DNA of 64,000 bases from Streptomyces griseoflavus (lineage in GTDB: Bacteria > Actinomycetota > Actinomycetes > Streptomycetales > Streptomycetaceae): contig NZ_BMUC01000004.1 in assembly GCF_014649995.1 (NCBI RefSeq), forward strand, positions 249,750 to 313,749, in the 5' to 3' direction. Each line of letters starts with the position of its first letter. Within the stretch, counting starts at the first letter, position 1. The position numbers and the translations under genes are program-made. The notes under the pieces are model-generated. The model made no database searches, was not told where the DNA came from, and saw only the letters and a list, made by a program, of their open reading frames with translations. This document shows, piece after piece, positions 33,091-42,292 of the stretch.

Positions 33091-34980
33091 GTGTCCCTAC
33101 CTCCCGTGCCGTTGCCCGCCGAGCGCATACCGCCCGGCACCGCCGACTGGCGGACGTCCGACACCCGTCGCTGGCTCGCCGCCGTGCCCGCCCGGTGGGC
33201 CCATCCGCTGTGGGCGACCCTGGCGTTGCTCGTCTCCGTCGTGTGGGAACTGGAGGCGGGTCCCGCCGCCGCGTGCACGTCCGCCGACCCGTGCGGCACC
33301 GACTGGCCGGGCCTCGGGGTGGCCGTCGTCATGGTGCTGACCCCGTACTGGGTGTGGCGGCAGCCACGGCTCGCGCTCGCCGGGCTCGCGGCCGTCACGG
33401 CGGCGCTCGCCGTCGAGGAGGGCTTCGCCACGTTCGGCCGGCCGTCCGCGCTCGCCTTCCTCCTGGCCGTCGCTTTCACCACGGCGGGGATCCTCCACCG
33501 GCTGGCCGCCGCCGGACGGCAGCGGTCGCTGGCCCTGGAGGCGGCCGGGCCGGTCGCGCAGCCGCTGCCCCCCGCCGCTCGGACGTTCCGCCGGGGCCGG
33601 CTCTCCTTCATCCTGGCCGCGGTTTTGCTGGCCGTCGCCGGGTTCGGTTTCTGGCAGGCCCAGCAGGTCGCCGACGCGTACGAGGAGCGGGCCGCGGGCG
33701 CCACGCACCTGTCTGGACGGGTCACGGCCCTGGACCGGGGAGACGAGGACACCGACGTCGTCACGGTGACGGCCGACGGGCGCGCGCACCGCTTCGAGAC
33801 GGCGTTCCCCGAGGACTTCCCCGTGGGCAGCAGGGTCGACATCGTCGTGGACGGCGACTGGAAGGCCCTCGTCGCGGAGCCGTACGACGTCTTCGGCTGG
33901 GAGCTGCTGGTGCTGGGCGGCTCCGTCGTGGGGCTCGCGTTCCTCGTGAACGGCGCGGCCGGGCAGGCGGGTTCGCGCCGGCTGCGGCGCGGGCCGCTGC
34001 CGGTCCTGCACGTGCTGGTGCGGGAGGGTCGCGACGACGGCCGCACCTGGGTGTTCGCCGCCGACGACCCGGCGGGCCTCCGGCCGGTCCTGCACTTCCA
34101 CTCGCTCTCCGCCTTCGAGGACGAGGACGAGCAGGACGACGAGGGGGAGACCGGCCCCGGGCCGGACGACGAGCACGCGTCCGCCGTCGAACTCGGCAGG
34201 CTCAGGGACATCCTCCGGGGCGACGGCCCCGAGCCGCCGATGCGGGAGGCCGTCCTGTACGGCGTCCCCTACGCGGGTGCCGAAGTCGCCTTCGTCGCGC
34301 GCGACGACGCGGACGACGACGAGGTGATCGTGGAGTGCAGCGTCAACGCGGTGAAGCCGGCGGAACCGGGGTGGAGGAAACCCGGGGCGCAGCGCCGTGG
34401 ACGCAAGAGCGTGCGGCGGTCCGCCGACGAGGTCGCCGCCGGCATGACGCCGACGACGGGCCCGCGGAGGTGGCGGGCGCACGGCTTCTCGCGGGCGGTG
34501 GGGCTGGGGCTGCTGCTGGTGGAGGGCGGCGGCATCTGGGCCATGCTCGACGACGGGCCGTCCTGGACCTGGCTGCTCCTGATCGTGGGTCTGCCGTGGC
34601 TGGTGACGGCCGTGGCGACGGCGCTCACCTGGCGGATCACCGCCGACCGGGGTGGGCTGTGGGTGACCGGGGCGTGGCGCGTACGGCGGGTCCCGTGGGA
34701 CGCCATCACGTCCGTGCGGCTCTCCGAGGACACCCTCCGCGTCGGAGTGGCCAAGGACGGCTCCGTCGATCTCTCCCCCACCGGCTTCGTGTGGCTGGAG
34801 CGGCGCCTGGGCCGTGAGCCGGGGGCGGAGCGCGTAGCGGACGAGATGCGGGCGCTGCTGCTCCACCCGGAGCTGCGGCCTCCGGAGGAGGCGCCGCCCG
34901 GGCAGCAGGGCATGCCCGTCGGGCCCCCGCTGGCGGCCCTGTCGGTGCTGTGGGGCGCGGCGGTGCTGCTCCTGCTGTGA
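33091..34980 (+). CDS. Multi-pass membrane protein of unknown function, 629 aa
   Basis: I do not recognise a named family. Three membrane segments lie in the first 140 residues (ATLALLVSVVWEL, GVAVVMVLTPYWVW, ALAFLLAVAFTTAGILH). A fourth is at about 170-190 (FILAAVLLAVAGFGFW). An extracellular-like domain with VSGRVTAL-type strands follows (LSGRVTALDRGDEDTDVVTVTADG), then another helix (LLVLGGSVVGLAFLV). A large soluble part has an acidic patch (FEDEDEQDDEGE). Two helices and a PH-like segment (ITADRGGLWVTGAWRVRRVPWDAITSVRL) precede the C-terminal hydrophobic end (LAALSVLWGAAVLLLL). The start is GTG at 33091. Confidence 0.75.
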   Translation: MSLPPVPLPAERIPPGTADWRTSDTRRWLAAVPARWAHPLWATLALLVSVVWELEAGPAAACTSADPCGTDWPGLGVAVVMVLTPYWVWRQPRLALAGLAAVTAALAVEEGFATFGRPSALAFLLAVAFTTAGILHRLAAAGRQRSLALEAAGPVAQPLPPAARTFRRGRLSFILAAVLLAVAGFGFWQAQQVADAYEERAAGATHLSGRVTALDRGDEDTDVVTVTADGRAHRFETAFPEDFPVGSRVDIVVDGDWKALVAEPYDVFGWELLVLGGSVVGLAFLVNGAAGQAGSRRLRRGPLPVLHVLVREGRDDGRTWVFAADDPAGLRPVLHFHSLSAFEDEDEQDDEGETGPGPDDEHASAVELGRLRDILRGDGPEPPMREAVLYGVPYAGAEVAFVARDDADDDEVIVECSVNAVKPAEPGWRKPGAQRRGRKSVRRSADEVAAGMTPTTGPRRWRAHGFSRAVGLGLLLVEGGGIWAMLDDGPSWTWLLLIVGLPWLVTAVATALTWRITADRGGLWVTGAWRVRRVPWDAITSVRLSEDTLRVGVAKDGSVDLSPTGFVWLERRLGREPGAERVADEMRALLLHPELRPPEEAPPGQQGMPVGPPLAALSVLWGAAVLLLL

Positions 34981-35037
34981 CGGACGGCGGGGCCGTGGGG
35001 CGCCACCCGCCCGTCACCGCGAGGACGACCGGGCCCT

Positions 35038-36477
35038 TCAGACGTCCTGGAGGCGCCGGAAGGGCTGGTCCGCCTCCAGCTCGAACGCCAGCTCCAGCAG
35101 CTTGCGTTCGGCACCGGGGCGGCCGGAGAGCATGACGCCGACCGGCAGCCCGTCCGCCGTCGCGTGCGCGGCCGGGACCGAGAGGGACGGGGTGCCGACC
35201 ACGTTGTTGACCGGGGTGAACGCCACGTAGGCGAGGAGCCGTTGGATCAGCGTGTCGTACTCGACCGTCGGGTCGAGGTGGCCGATCGGCGGGGTGGTGT
35301 GGGCCAGCACCGGGGAGAGGATCACGTCGAGGCCCCGGAAGCCCGCCGCGTACGCCTCCCGCGTGCGCTTCAGCCGGCGCACGACGCCCGGCGTGGTTCG
35401 CCACCTGCTCACGTACATCTCCCGCAGGCCCCGGCTCAGCCCGTCCATGCGGCGGCGGTCGAAGTCCGCGCCCATCGTCCTGCCGGTCACGCCGATCAGG
35501 AACGACAGCAGACCCCAGTACGTCAGGAAGTCCTCGGTGAAGTGCGGGTCGATGGAGAGTTCCACCGGCTCCACGGTGTGGCCGAGCCGTTCCAGGCGCT
35601 CGGCCGTCTCCGTGACGGCCGTCCGGGTGTCGGCGTCGACACGGACCCCGTTCGGCGAGTCCACCAGGAGGCCGATGCGCAGGCGGCGGTCCGACGGTCC
35701 CTCGACGAGACCGACGGGCGGCAGCTTCGGGTTCCACCAGTGCTCTTCCGCCGCGGCCAGGAACGCCGCGCTGTCGCGCACCGAGCGGCTCACCACGCCG
35801 TCGCTGACCAGGTCGATGGGGAGTTGGCGGCCCTGGGCGTTCGCCACCACCCGGCCGCGGGTCGGCTTCAGGCCGACGAGGCCGCAGCAGGCGGCGGGGA
35901 TGCGGATCGAGCCGCCGCCGTCGTTGGCGTGGGCGATCGGTACCGCGCCGGCGGCGACCAGGGCCGCGCTGCCGCCCGAGGAGCCGCCCGCCGAGTGGTC
36001 CGTGTGCCACGGGTTGCGGACCGGCTCGGCCCCCTCGAACTCGGTGGTCGGGCTGAAGCCGAACTCGGGCAGCCGGGTCTTGCCGAGGACGGTGACGCCG
36101 GTGCTCAGGAACTGGCGGGTGAACGGTGCGTGCCGCCGGGCCGCGCGGGGCGCGAAGGCGGCGCTGCCGTGCCCCGTGGGCAGCCCCTGGTAGTCGGTGT
36201 TGTCCTTGACGAAGGTCGGCACCCCGGCGAGGGCGCCGGCGGGCGCGGAGCCGTGGGCCGGGAGGTCGAGGTGGACCTGGACGGCGTTGAGCCGGTCGTC
36301 GGCGGCCCGGACGCGCGCCGACGTGGCACGGGCGGCCTCGGCGGCGCCGACCTCGCCCCGGCGGATCGCCGCGGCGAGTCCGACCGCGTCCAGGTCGCCG
36401 AGGGCGTCGTCCCGGAAGACGTGCACCCTCGTCGCCGCCTCGCTTCGTTCCCCGCTCTGTTCCTCGGAAGTCGTCAC
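35038..36477 (-). CDS. Amidase signature family hydrolase
   Basis: The 479-residue enzyme hydrolyses an amide bond with the Ser-cisSer-Lys triad. VPTFVKDNTDYQG supplies the Lys. SAGGSSGGSAALVAAGAVPIAHANDGGGSIRIPAACCGLVGLKPTRGR supplies the cis-Ser and the nucleophile Ser (GGSIRIPA). It resembles 6-aminohexanoate-cyclic-dimer-type and general actinobacterial amidases; the substrate is unknown. The GTG at 36477 was chosen because the upstream in-frame sequence has no start with a ribosome-binding site. It is transcribed away from the 64-residue membrane protein gene, on the same strand. Confidence 0.88.
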   Translation of the reverse strand: MTTSEEQSGERSEAATRVHVFRDDALGDLDAVGLAAAIRRGEVGAAEAARATSARVRAADDRLNAVQVHLDLPAHGSAPAGALAGVPTFVKDNTDYQGLPTGHGSAAFAPRAARRHAPFTRQFLSTGVTVLGKTRLPEFGFSPTTEFEGAEPVRNPWHTDHSAGGSSGGSAALVAAGAVPIAHANDGGGSIRIPAACCGLVGLKPTRGRVVANAQGRQLPIDLVSDGVVSRSVRDSAAFLAAAEEHWWNPKLPPVGLVEGPSDRRLRIGLLVDSPNGVRVDADTRTAVTETAERLERLGHTVEPVELSIDPHFTEDFLTYWGLLSFLIGVTGRTMGADFDRRRMDGLSRGLREMYVSRWRTTPGVVRRLKRTREAYAAGFRGLDVILSPVLAHTTPPIGHLDPTVEYDTLIQRLLAYVAFTPVNNVVGTPSLSVPAAHATADGLPVGVMLSGRPGAERKLLELAFELEADQPFRRLQDV

Positions 36478-36677
36478 CGTCGGCTCCGCCCTGCGTGCGT
36501 GGATGATGGCCCCGCCATCATTGCTTACCGACGGGTAACACGCGAGGGGGTCGAGCGGACGGGGTGGGAAGGACCACCCGCTCCCCCCGTCCGCACGGGA
36601 CGTGGACTCCGGCCGGGTCCCGGGTCCCGCCACGGGGCCCCAGCCGGAAGACGGTGCGCGCAACCGCGGGCCGGCGC

Positions 36678-36872
36678 CTAGAAGTTGATGCTGCCGATCA
36701 TCCCCGCGATGTTCGTCGTCAGCTCGCTGATGGTCGGGGCGATCGTCGACGAGGCCAGGTAGAAGCCGAGCAGCATGCACACCACGGCGTGCCCTGCCTT
36801 CAGGCCCGACTTCTTGATCAGCAGGAAGACGATGATCGCCAGCAGCACCACCGCCGAAATCGAGAGTGCCAC
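36678..36872 (-). CDS. Conserved 64-residue two-helix membrane protein
   Basis: The product begins MALSISAVVLLAIIVFLLIK. The first membrane helix is followed by the basic turn KKSGLKAGHAV, a second helix (VVCMLLGFYLASSTIA) and a polar end (PTISELTTNIAGMIGSINF). It resembles small SpdB/KilB-like or conserved Streptomyces membrane proteins, but I cannot name a family. AT content just upstream (36900-36990) is unusually high for the window, which suits a promoter shared with the divergent S9 peptidase gene. Confidence 0.75.
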   Translation of the reverse strand: MALSISAVVLLAIIVFLLIKKSGLKAGHAVVCMLLGFYLASSTIAPTISELTTNIAGMIGSINF

Positions 36873-37048
36873 GGCGGTTCACCTCCAAGGATCCCAGGGC
36901 GCGGGGGGTAGGAATATGGGGGCAGATAAATCCACACAGCAGCCAGCAGGTTCATACCCACTATGCGCTAACGATCATAACTATCCGTACGTGCGCATCG
37001 GTCGGCGCACGGCCGCACAAGGGGGCGCATGGCCAATATGGTCATGGC

Positions 37049-39187
37049 ATGACGACCGAGGCTGACTCCTTCCCCCGACGGCACGCCCGTACCCTGCGCT
37101 TCACACTCGGCGCGCCGCGCTCGTTCAGCGTGGCGCCCGACGGCTCGCGCGTCGTGTTCCTGCGCTCGGGTTCCGGTACGGACCGGGCCCATTCCCTGTG
37201 GGTCCTCGACACGCGGGAGGGCGGGGAGCGCGTGGCCGCCGACCCGCGCGCCCTCCTGGGCGGGGTCTCGGAGAACCTCTCCGCCGAGGAGCGCGCGCGG
37301 CGCGAGCGCAGCCGCGAGGGCGGCGCCGGCATCGTGGGCTACGCCACCGACGCGGCCGTCGAGTTGGCGGCTTTCGCCTTGTCAGGGCGGCTCTTCACGG
37401 CCGGACTGCGGGACGGGACGGCGCGTGAACTGCCCGCGGCGGGACCGGTGATCGACCCCCGGCCCTCCCCCGACGGGCGGCACGTCGCCTACGTCGCCCA
37501 GGGGGCCCTGCGGGTGACCGGGGCCGAGGGGGCGGACGACCGCGCGCTCGCGACCCCCGATGCGGAGCAGGTCACCTACGGCCTGGCGGAGTTCGTCGCG
37601 GCCGAGGAGATGGGGCGTTCGCGGGGCTTCTGGTGGGCTCCGGAGTCGGACCGGCTGCTGGTGGCGCGCGTGGACGACACGCCGGTACAGCGGTGGTGGA
37701 TCTCCGACCCCGCCCGTCCGGAGCGTGAGCCGCACCCCGTGCGCTACCCGGCGGCGGGCACCCCGAACGCGGACGTGCGGCTGTTCGTGATCGGCCTCGA
37801 CGGGGCCCGCACGGAGGTCTCCTGGGACCGTGCCCGGTATCCCTATCTGGCGCATGTGCACTGGTCAGCCGCGGGAGCCCCGCTGCTGCTCGTACAGGCG
37901 CGCGACCAGCGCGGGCAGCTCGTCCTGGCCGTGGACCCGGACTCCGGGGCGACCCGGATGGTGCACGCCGACGAAGATCCAACTTGGCTGGAACTTTTCC
38001 CCGGCGTGCCCTGCTGGAGCCCTTCCGGGCAGCTGGTGCGGATCGCGGACGAGGGGGGCGCACGACGCCTCGCCGTGGGTGAACGACCGCTCACCGGCAG
38101 CCAGTTGCATGTCCGGGCCGTGCTGGACGTGTCCGACGACGACGTGCTGGTCTCGGCGTCGGCGGGCGAGGACGCAGCCGTCCCGGAGACCGGCGAGGTG
38201 CACGTCTACCGGGTGAACGAACTCGGCGTGGAGCGCGTCTCCCGGGAGCCCGGCGTCCACTCCGCCGTGCGCGCCGGAGGCGTCACCGTGCTCGTCTCCG
38301 CCGTCCCGGACCGGCCAGGTTCCCGGGCCGTCGTCCTGCGTGACGGGAAACCGACGGCGACCGTCCCCTCGTACGCCGAAGACCCCGGTATGTCCCCCCG
38401 TCTGACCCTGACCCAGGGGGGCGCACGGCGTATCCCGTGCGCCGTGCTTATGCCTCGTGACTACGCCGGTGACACCCTTCTCCCGGTGCTCATGGACCCC
38501 TATGGTGGTCCGCACGGCCAGCGGGTGGTGGCCGCCCACAACCCGCACCTGACCTCCCAGTGGTTCGCCGACCAGGGCTTCGCCGTGATCGTCGCGGACG
38601 GCCGCGGCACGCCGGGCCGCTCCCCCGCCTGGGAGAAGTCCGTCAGGGACGACATCGCGGCGGTCGTCGTGGAGGACCAGGTCGACGCGCTGCACGCGCT
38701 CGCCGGTGACTTCCCGCTCGACCTCGACCGGGTCGCGATCCGCGGCTGGTCCTTCGGCGGCTACCTCGCCGCCCTCGCCGCGCTGCGCCGCCCCGACGTC
38801 TTCCACGCGGCCGTGGTGGGCGCCCCGGTCACCGACCTCCGCCTCTACGACACGCACTACCAGGAACGCTACGTCGGCCTCCCCGACGAGCAGCCGGACG
38901 TCTACCGACGCAACTCGGTGATCGACGACGCCGGCCTGGTCGACGCCGCCGAACCGCACCGGCCGATGATGGTCATCCACGGGCTGGCCGACGACAACGT
39001 GGTGGTCGCGCACTCGCTGCGGCTGTCCTCGGCGCTGCTCGCGGCCGGCCGGCCCCACGAGGTGCTCCCCCTGTCCGGCGTCACGCACATGACCCCGCAG
39101 GAGGAGGTCGCCGAGAACCTGCTCCGCCTCCAGCTCGACTTCCTCAGGCGCTCCCTGGGCCTGACAAACGATGACGAACCGCGTTAA
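37049..39187 (+). CDS. S9 family prolyl peptidase (DPP IV-like)
   Basis: The 712-residue cytosolic enzyme has an N-terminal beta-propeller of the DPP IV type (RSFSVAPDGSRVVFLRSG, PRPSPDGRHVAYVAQGALRVTG, LAEFVAAEEMGRSRGFWWAPESDRLLVARVDD). An alpha/beta hydrolase domain follows. The Glu pair EEM matches the DPP IV amino-terminus-binding region. The catalytic triad is Ser568 (GWSFGGYLAAL), Asp648 (HGLADDNVV) and His680 (GVTHMTP). It probably removes dipeptides after proline or alanine from peptides. The adjoining oligopeptide importers could supply its substrates. No ribosome-binding site is evident at the ATG. Confidence 0.92.
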   Translation: MTTEADSFPRRHARTLRFTLGAPRSFSVAPDGSRVVFLRSGSGTDRAHSLWVLDTREGGERVAADPRALLGGVSENLSAEERARRERSREGGAGIVGYATDAAVELAAFALSGRLFTAGLRDGTARELPAAGPVIDPRPSPDGRHVAYVAQGALRVTGAEGADDRALATPDAEQVTYGLAEFVAAEEMGRSRGFWWAPESDRLLVARVDDTPVQRWWISDPARPEREPHPVRYPAAGTPNADVRLFVIGLDGARTEVSWDRARYPYLAHVHWSAAGAPLLLVQARDQRGQLVLAVDPDSGATRMVHADEDPTWLELFPGVPCWSPSGQLVRIADEGGARRLAVGERPLTGSQLHVRAVLDVSDDDVLVSASAGEDAAVPETGEVHVYRVNELGVERVSREPGVHSAVRAGGVTVLVSAVPDRPGSRAVVLRDGKPTATVPSYAEDPGMSPRLTLTQGGARRIPCAVLMPRDYAGDTLLPVLMDPYGGPHGQRVVAAHNPHLTSQWFADQGFAVIVADGRGTPGRSPAWEKSVRDDIAAVVVEDQVDALHALAGDFPLDLDRVAIRGWSFGGYLAALAALRRPDVFHAAVVGAPVTDLRLYDTHYQERYVGLPDEQPDVYRRNSVIDDAGLVDAAEPHRPMMVIHGLADDNVVVAHSLRLSSALLAAGRPHEVLPLSGVTHMTPQEEVAENLLRLQLDFLRRSLGLTNDDEPR

Positions 39188-39268
39188 CAGCGGGGCAACT
39201 TCACGGAAGCCGTCCCGATATACGGACACGGGAAGCTGAACGACGTGCGGCCGTGCGGGTGCCGTGAG

Positions 39269-39301
39269 CGGGCCGGGGTGCAGCCATGTCACCCCGGCCC
39301 G
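39269..39301. terminator. 12-bp stem terminator overlapping the ABC ATPase stop
   Basis: CGGGCCGGGGTG (39269-39280), a 9-base loop, then CACCCCGGCCCG (39290-39301). It ends both the rightward S9 peptidase transcript and the leftward importer operon and includes the stop codon of the latter. Confidence 0.7.
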
Positions 39302-40338
39302 TCGCCGTCGCCCTCCGCCGGCACCACATGCTTCTCCTCCGCGAAGTGGCAGGCCGAGTCGTGCGCCGCCGGACCGCCCGCCGCCTCGAACCAGGCGGGC
39401 ACCGCGAGCGCCGGCACCTCCAGCGCGCAGCGCTCCTGCGCCTTCCAGCAGCGGGTGCGGAAGCGGCAGCCGGAGGGGATGTTCGTCGGGGACGGCACGT
39501 CCCCGCTGAGGATGATCCGCTCCCGGTGCTCCCTGGCCTCCGGGTCCGGCACGGGCACGGCGGAGAGCAGTGCCTGCGTGTAGGGGTGGGTGGGATGCTC
39601 GTAGATCTCCGTGTCCGTGCCCGTCTCCACGATCCGCCCCAGGTACATCACCCCGACCCGGTTTGAGATGTGCCGGACGATCGACAGGTCGTGCGCGATG
39701 AAGACGTAGGCGAGGTCGAACTCGCTCTGCAGCCGGTCCATCAGGTTGATGACCTGCGCCTGCACCGAGACGTCCAGCGCGGAGACCGGCTCGTCGGCGA
39801 CGATCACCTCCGGCCGCAGCGCCAGCCCGCGCGCGATGCCGATGCGCTGGCGCTGGCCGCCGGAGAACTGGTGCGGATAGCGGTTGATGTACTCGGGGTT
39901 GAGGCCGACCACGTCCAGCAGCTCACGCACCCTGCGGCGCCGGTCGCCCTTGGGCGCCACCTCGGGATGGATGTCGTAGGGCTCCCCGATGATGTCGCCC
40001 ACCGTCATACGGGGGTTGAGGGAGGTGTACGGGTCCTGGAACACCATCTGGATGTTGCGGCGCACGGCCTTGAGGGCCTTGCCCGACAGACGGGTGATGT
40101 CCTCGCCCTTGTAGCGGATCGAACCGGCCGTCGGACGCTCCAGGTTGACCAGCATCTTGGCGACCGTCGACTTGCCGCAGCCGGACTCGCCGACGATGCC
40201 CAGCGTCTCGCCCCGCCCCAGGCGGAAGTCCACGCCGTCGACCGCGCGCACGGCGCCGACCTGCTTGCGGAAGACGATGCCCCGCGTCAGCGGGTAGTGC
40301 TTGACCAGGCCGCTGACCTCCAGGATCGGCTCAGCCAT
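39289..40338 (-). CDS. Oligopeptide ABC transporter ATPase, OppF type (second importer)
   Basis: The 349-residue ATPase has Walker [10 protein letters not shown], signature [17 protein letters not shown] and Walker [13 protein letters not shown]. The Opp/Dpp C-terminal extension contains the iron-sulfur-type cysteine pattern [18 protein letters not shown] seen in this subfamily. It powers peptide import with the preceding DppD-like ATPase. The ATG at 40338 lies within the end of that gene (8-base overlap). It is the last gene of the second five-gene operon. Confidence 0.93.
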   Translation of the reverse strand: MAEPILEVSGLVKHYPLTRGIVFRKQVGAVRAVDGVDFRLGRGETLGIVGESGCGKSTVAKMLVNLERPTAGSIRYKGEDITRLSGKALKAVRRNIQMVFQDPYTSLNPRMTVGDIIGEPYDIHPEVAPKGDRRRRVRELLDVVGLNPEYINRYPHQFSGGQRQRIGIARGLALRPEVIVADEPVSALDVSVQAQVINLMDRLQSEFDLAYVFIAHDLSIVRHISNRVGVMYLGRIVETGTDTEIYEHPTHPYTQALLSAVPVPDPEAREHRERIILSGDVPSPTNIPSGCRFRTRCWKAQERCALEVPALAVPAWFEAAGGPAAHDSACHFAEEKHVVPAEGDGDGPG

Positions 40339-41305
40339 CCAGGCACTCCCTCCAGAAGTGGCAGGCACTCCCCCGCGTCGACGACACCTCGTACAGCGGC
40401 GGCTCGTCGGTGCGGCAGACGTCCCGGGCCAGGGGGCAGCGGGGGTGGAAGGCGCAGCCCGGCGGGATGTTCATGAGGTTGGGCGGCAGCCCCTTGATGG
40501 CGTACAGCTCCTGGCCCTTCTGGTCCAGGCGCGGGATCGACTCCAGCAGACCCCGCGTGTAGGGGTGGGCCGGGGCCTTGTAGATGTCGTGGACCGGCGC
40601 CGACTCCACGATCCGGCCCGCGTACATCACGGCGATGCGGTCGGCGACGTCGGCCACCACGCCCAGGTCGTGGGTGATGAGGATCAGCCCCATGCGGTAC
40701 TCCCGCTGGAGCTCCGCGAGCAGTTCCATGACCTGGGCCTGGACGGTGACGTCGAGGGCGGTGGTCGGTTCGTCGGCGATGATCAGGGCGGGCTCCAGGG
40801 CCAGCGCCATCGCGATCATGATGCGCTGGCGCATGCCGCCGGAGAACTGGTGCGGGTACTGCCTGACCCGCTCCCGGGCGGCGGGGATGCGCACCCGGTC
40901 CATCAGCTCGATCGCCTTGGCGCGGGCGTCCTTGCGGGACATCCCCCGGTGCACGGTGAACATCTCACCGAGCTGGTCGCCGACGCTGAGCACGGGGTTC
41001 AGGGACGACAGCGCGTCCTGGAAGATCATCGCCATCTCGGCGCCCCGGACCCGCCGGCGTTCGTCCTCCTTGAGCTTCAGCAGGTCGCGCCCCTGGAAGA
41101 CGACCTCGCCGCCGGTGATCCGGCCGGGCGGGACGTCGAGGATGCCCATGACGGCCTGCGCGGTCACCGACTTGCCGGAGCCGGACTCGCCGAGCACGGC
41201 CAGGGTCTCCCCAGCGTCCACGCCGTAGCTGACCCCGTTGACGGCCCTGGCGACCCCGTCACGGGTGTGGAACTCCACGTGCAGGTCCCGCACTTCGAGC
41301 AGCAC
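40331..41305 (-). CDS. Oligopeptide ABC transporter ATPase, OppD type (second importer)
   Basis: The 324-residue protein has Walker [13 protein letters not shown], signature [17 protein letters not shown] and Walker [13 protein letters not shown]. The C-terminal oligopeptide-type cysteine motif is GCAFHPRCPLARDVC. It starts 6 bases after the permease gene and overlaps the OppF-type gene. It forms the heterodimeric motor of the importer. Confidence 0.93.
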   Translation of the reverse strand: MLLEVRDLHVEFHTRDGVARAVNGVSYGVDAGETLAVLGESGSGKSVTAQAVMGILDVPPGRITGGEVVFQGRDLLKLKEDERRRVRGAEMAMIFQDALSSLNPVLSVGDQLGEMFTVHRGMSRKDARAKAIELMDRVRIPAARERVRQYPHQFSGGMRQRIMIAMALALEPALIIADEPTTALDVTVQAQVMELLAELQREYRMGLILITHDLGVVADVADRIAVMYAGRIVESAPVHDIYKAPAHPYTRGLLESIPRLDQKGQELYAIKGLPPNLMNIPPGCAFHPRCPLARDVCRTDEPPLYEVSSTRGSACHFWRECLDG

Positions 41306-41311
41306 GGCGGT

Positions 41312-42292
41312 TCACCTCAGCTTCGGGTCGAGGGCGTCGCGCACCGCGTCGCCGAGCATGATGAACGCCAGGACGGTGATCGCGAGGGCCCCGGAGGGCC
41401 ACAGCAGCGCGTGCGGGGCGTTGCGGATGTACGGGGAGGCGGCGGAGATGTCGATGCCCCAGGAGACGCTGGGCGGCTTCAGGCCGACGCCGAGGTAGGA
41501 CAGGGTGGCCTCCAGGGCGATGTAGGTGCCCAGCGCGATGGTCGCCACGACGATGACCGGGGCGATGGCGTTGGGCGCGATGTGCCGCAGCACCAGGCGC
41601 GAGTTGGAGGCGCCGAGCGCCCGCGCCGCCTGCACGTAGTCGTTCTGCTTGGCGGTGATGACGGAACCGCGGGCGATGCGCGACAGCTGCGGCCAGCCCA
41701 GCAGCACGATGAACCCGATGACCGGCCAGACGGTGTTGCTGGTGATGACCGACAGCAGCACCAGTCCGCCGAGGACGACCGGGATGGCGAAGAACACGTC
41801 GGTGATCCGGGACAGGACCGAGTCCCCGACACCGCCGAAGAACCCGGCGAGGGCACCGAGGACGCTGCCGAGGACGGCGACGCCGAGGGTGGCGAGGACG
41901 CCGACCGCCACGGACGTGCGGGCCCCGTAGACGGTGCGGGTGTAGACGTCGCAGCCCTGGCCGTCGAAGCCGAAGGGGTGCCCGGACTGGGAGCCCTGCT
42001 GCGCCTTGGACAGGTCGCACTTGAGGGGGCTGCCGGAGGTGATCGCCGAGGGCCACAGGGAGATGAAGACCAGGAAGAGGATCACCAGCGCCGAGATGAT
42101 GAAGACGGGGTTGCGGCGCAGGTCGCGCCACGCGTCGGACCACAGTGAGCGCGGCTTGCCCTCGGGTCCGGGGCCGCCCGCGCCGTCCGGCCGCTGCTCC
42201 AGGGTCTCCGCCTCGTCGACGCCGAGGTCCATGGTGCCGCCCATCGAGGTGCCCGCGATGGCCTGCTCGGGTTCGTGGCGTCCGTCAGGCAT
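41312..42292 (-). CDS. Oligopeptide ABC transporter permease, OppC/DppC type (second importer)
   Basis: The 326-residue inner-membrane subunit has the long cytosolic N-terminus and one isolated helix (VFIISALVILFLVFISL) typical of DppC. The BPD transporter domain follows, with the EAA-like loop AARALGASNSRLVLRHIAPNAIAPVIV. It starts 8 bases inside the upstream permease gene, so translation is coupled. It pairs with the DppB-type subunit to form the pore. Confidence 0.93.
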   Translation of the reverse strand: MPDGRHEPEQAIAGTSMGGTMDLGVDEAETLEQRPDGAGGPGPEGKPRSLWSDAWRDLRRNPVFIISALVILFLVFISLWPSAITSGSPLKCDLSKAQQGSQSGHPFGFDGQGCDVYTRTVYGARTSVAVGVLATLGVAVLGSVLGALAGFFGGVGDSVLSRITDVFFAIPVVLGGLVLLSVITSNTVWPVIGFIVLLGWPQLSRIARGSVITAKQNDYVQAARALGASNSRLVLRHIAPNAIAPVIVVATIALGTYIALEATLSYLGVGLKPPSVSWGIDISAASPYIRNAPHALLWPSGALAITVLAFIMLGDAVRDALDPKLR

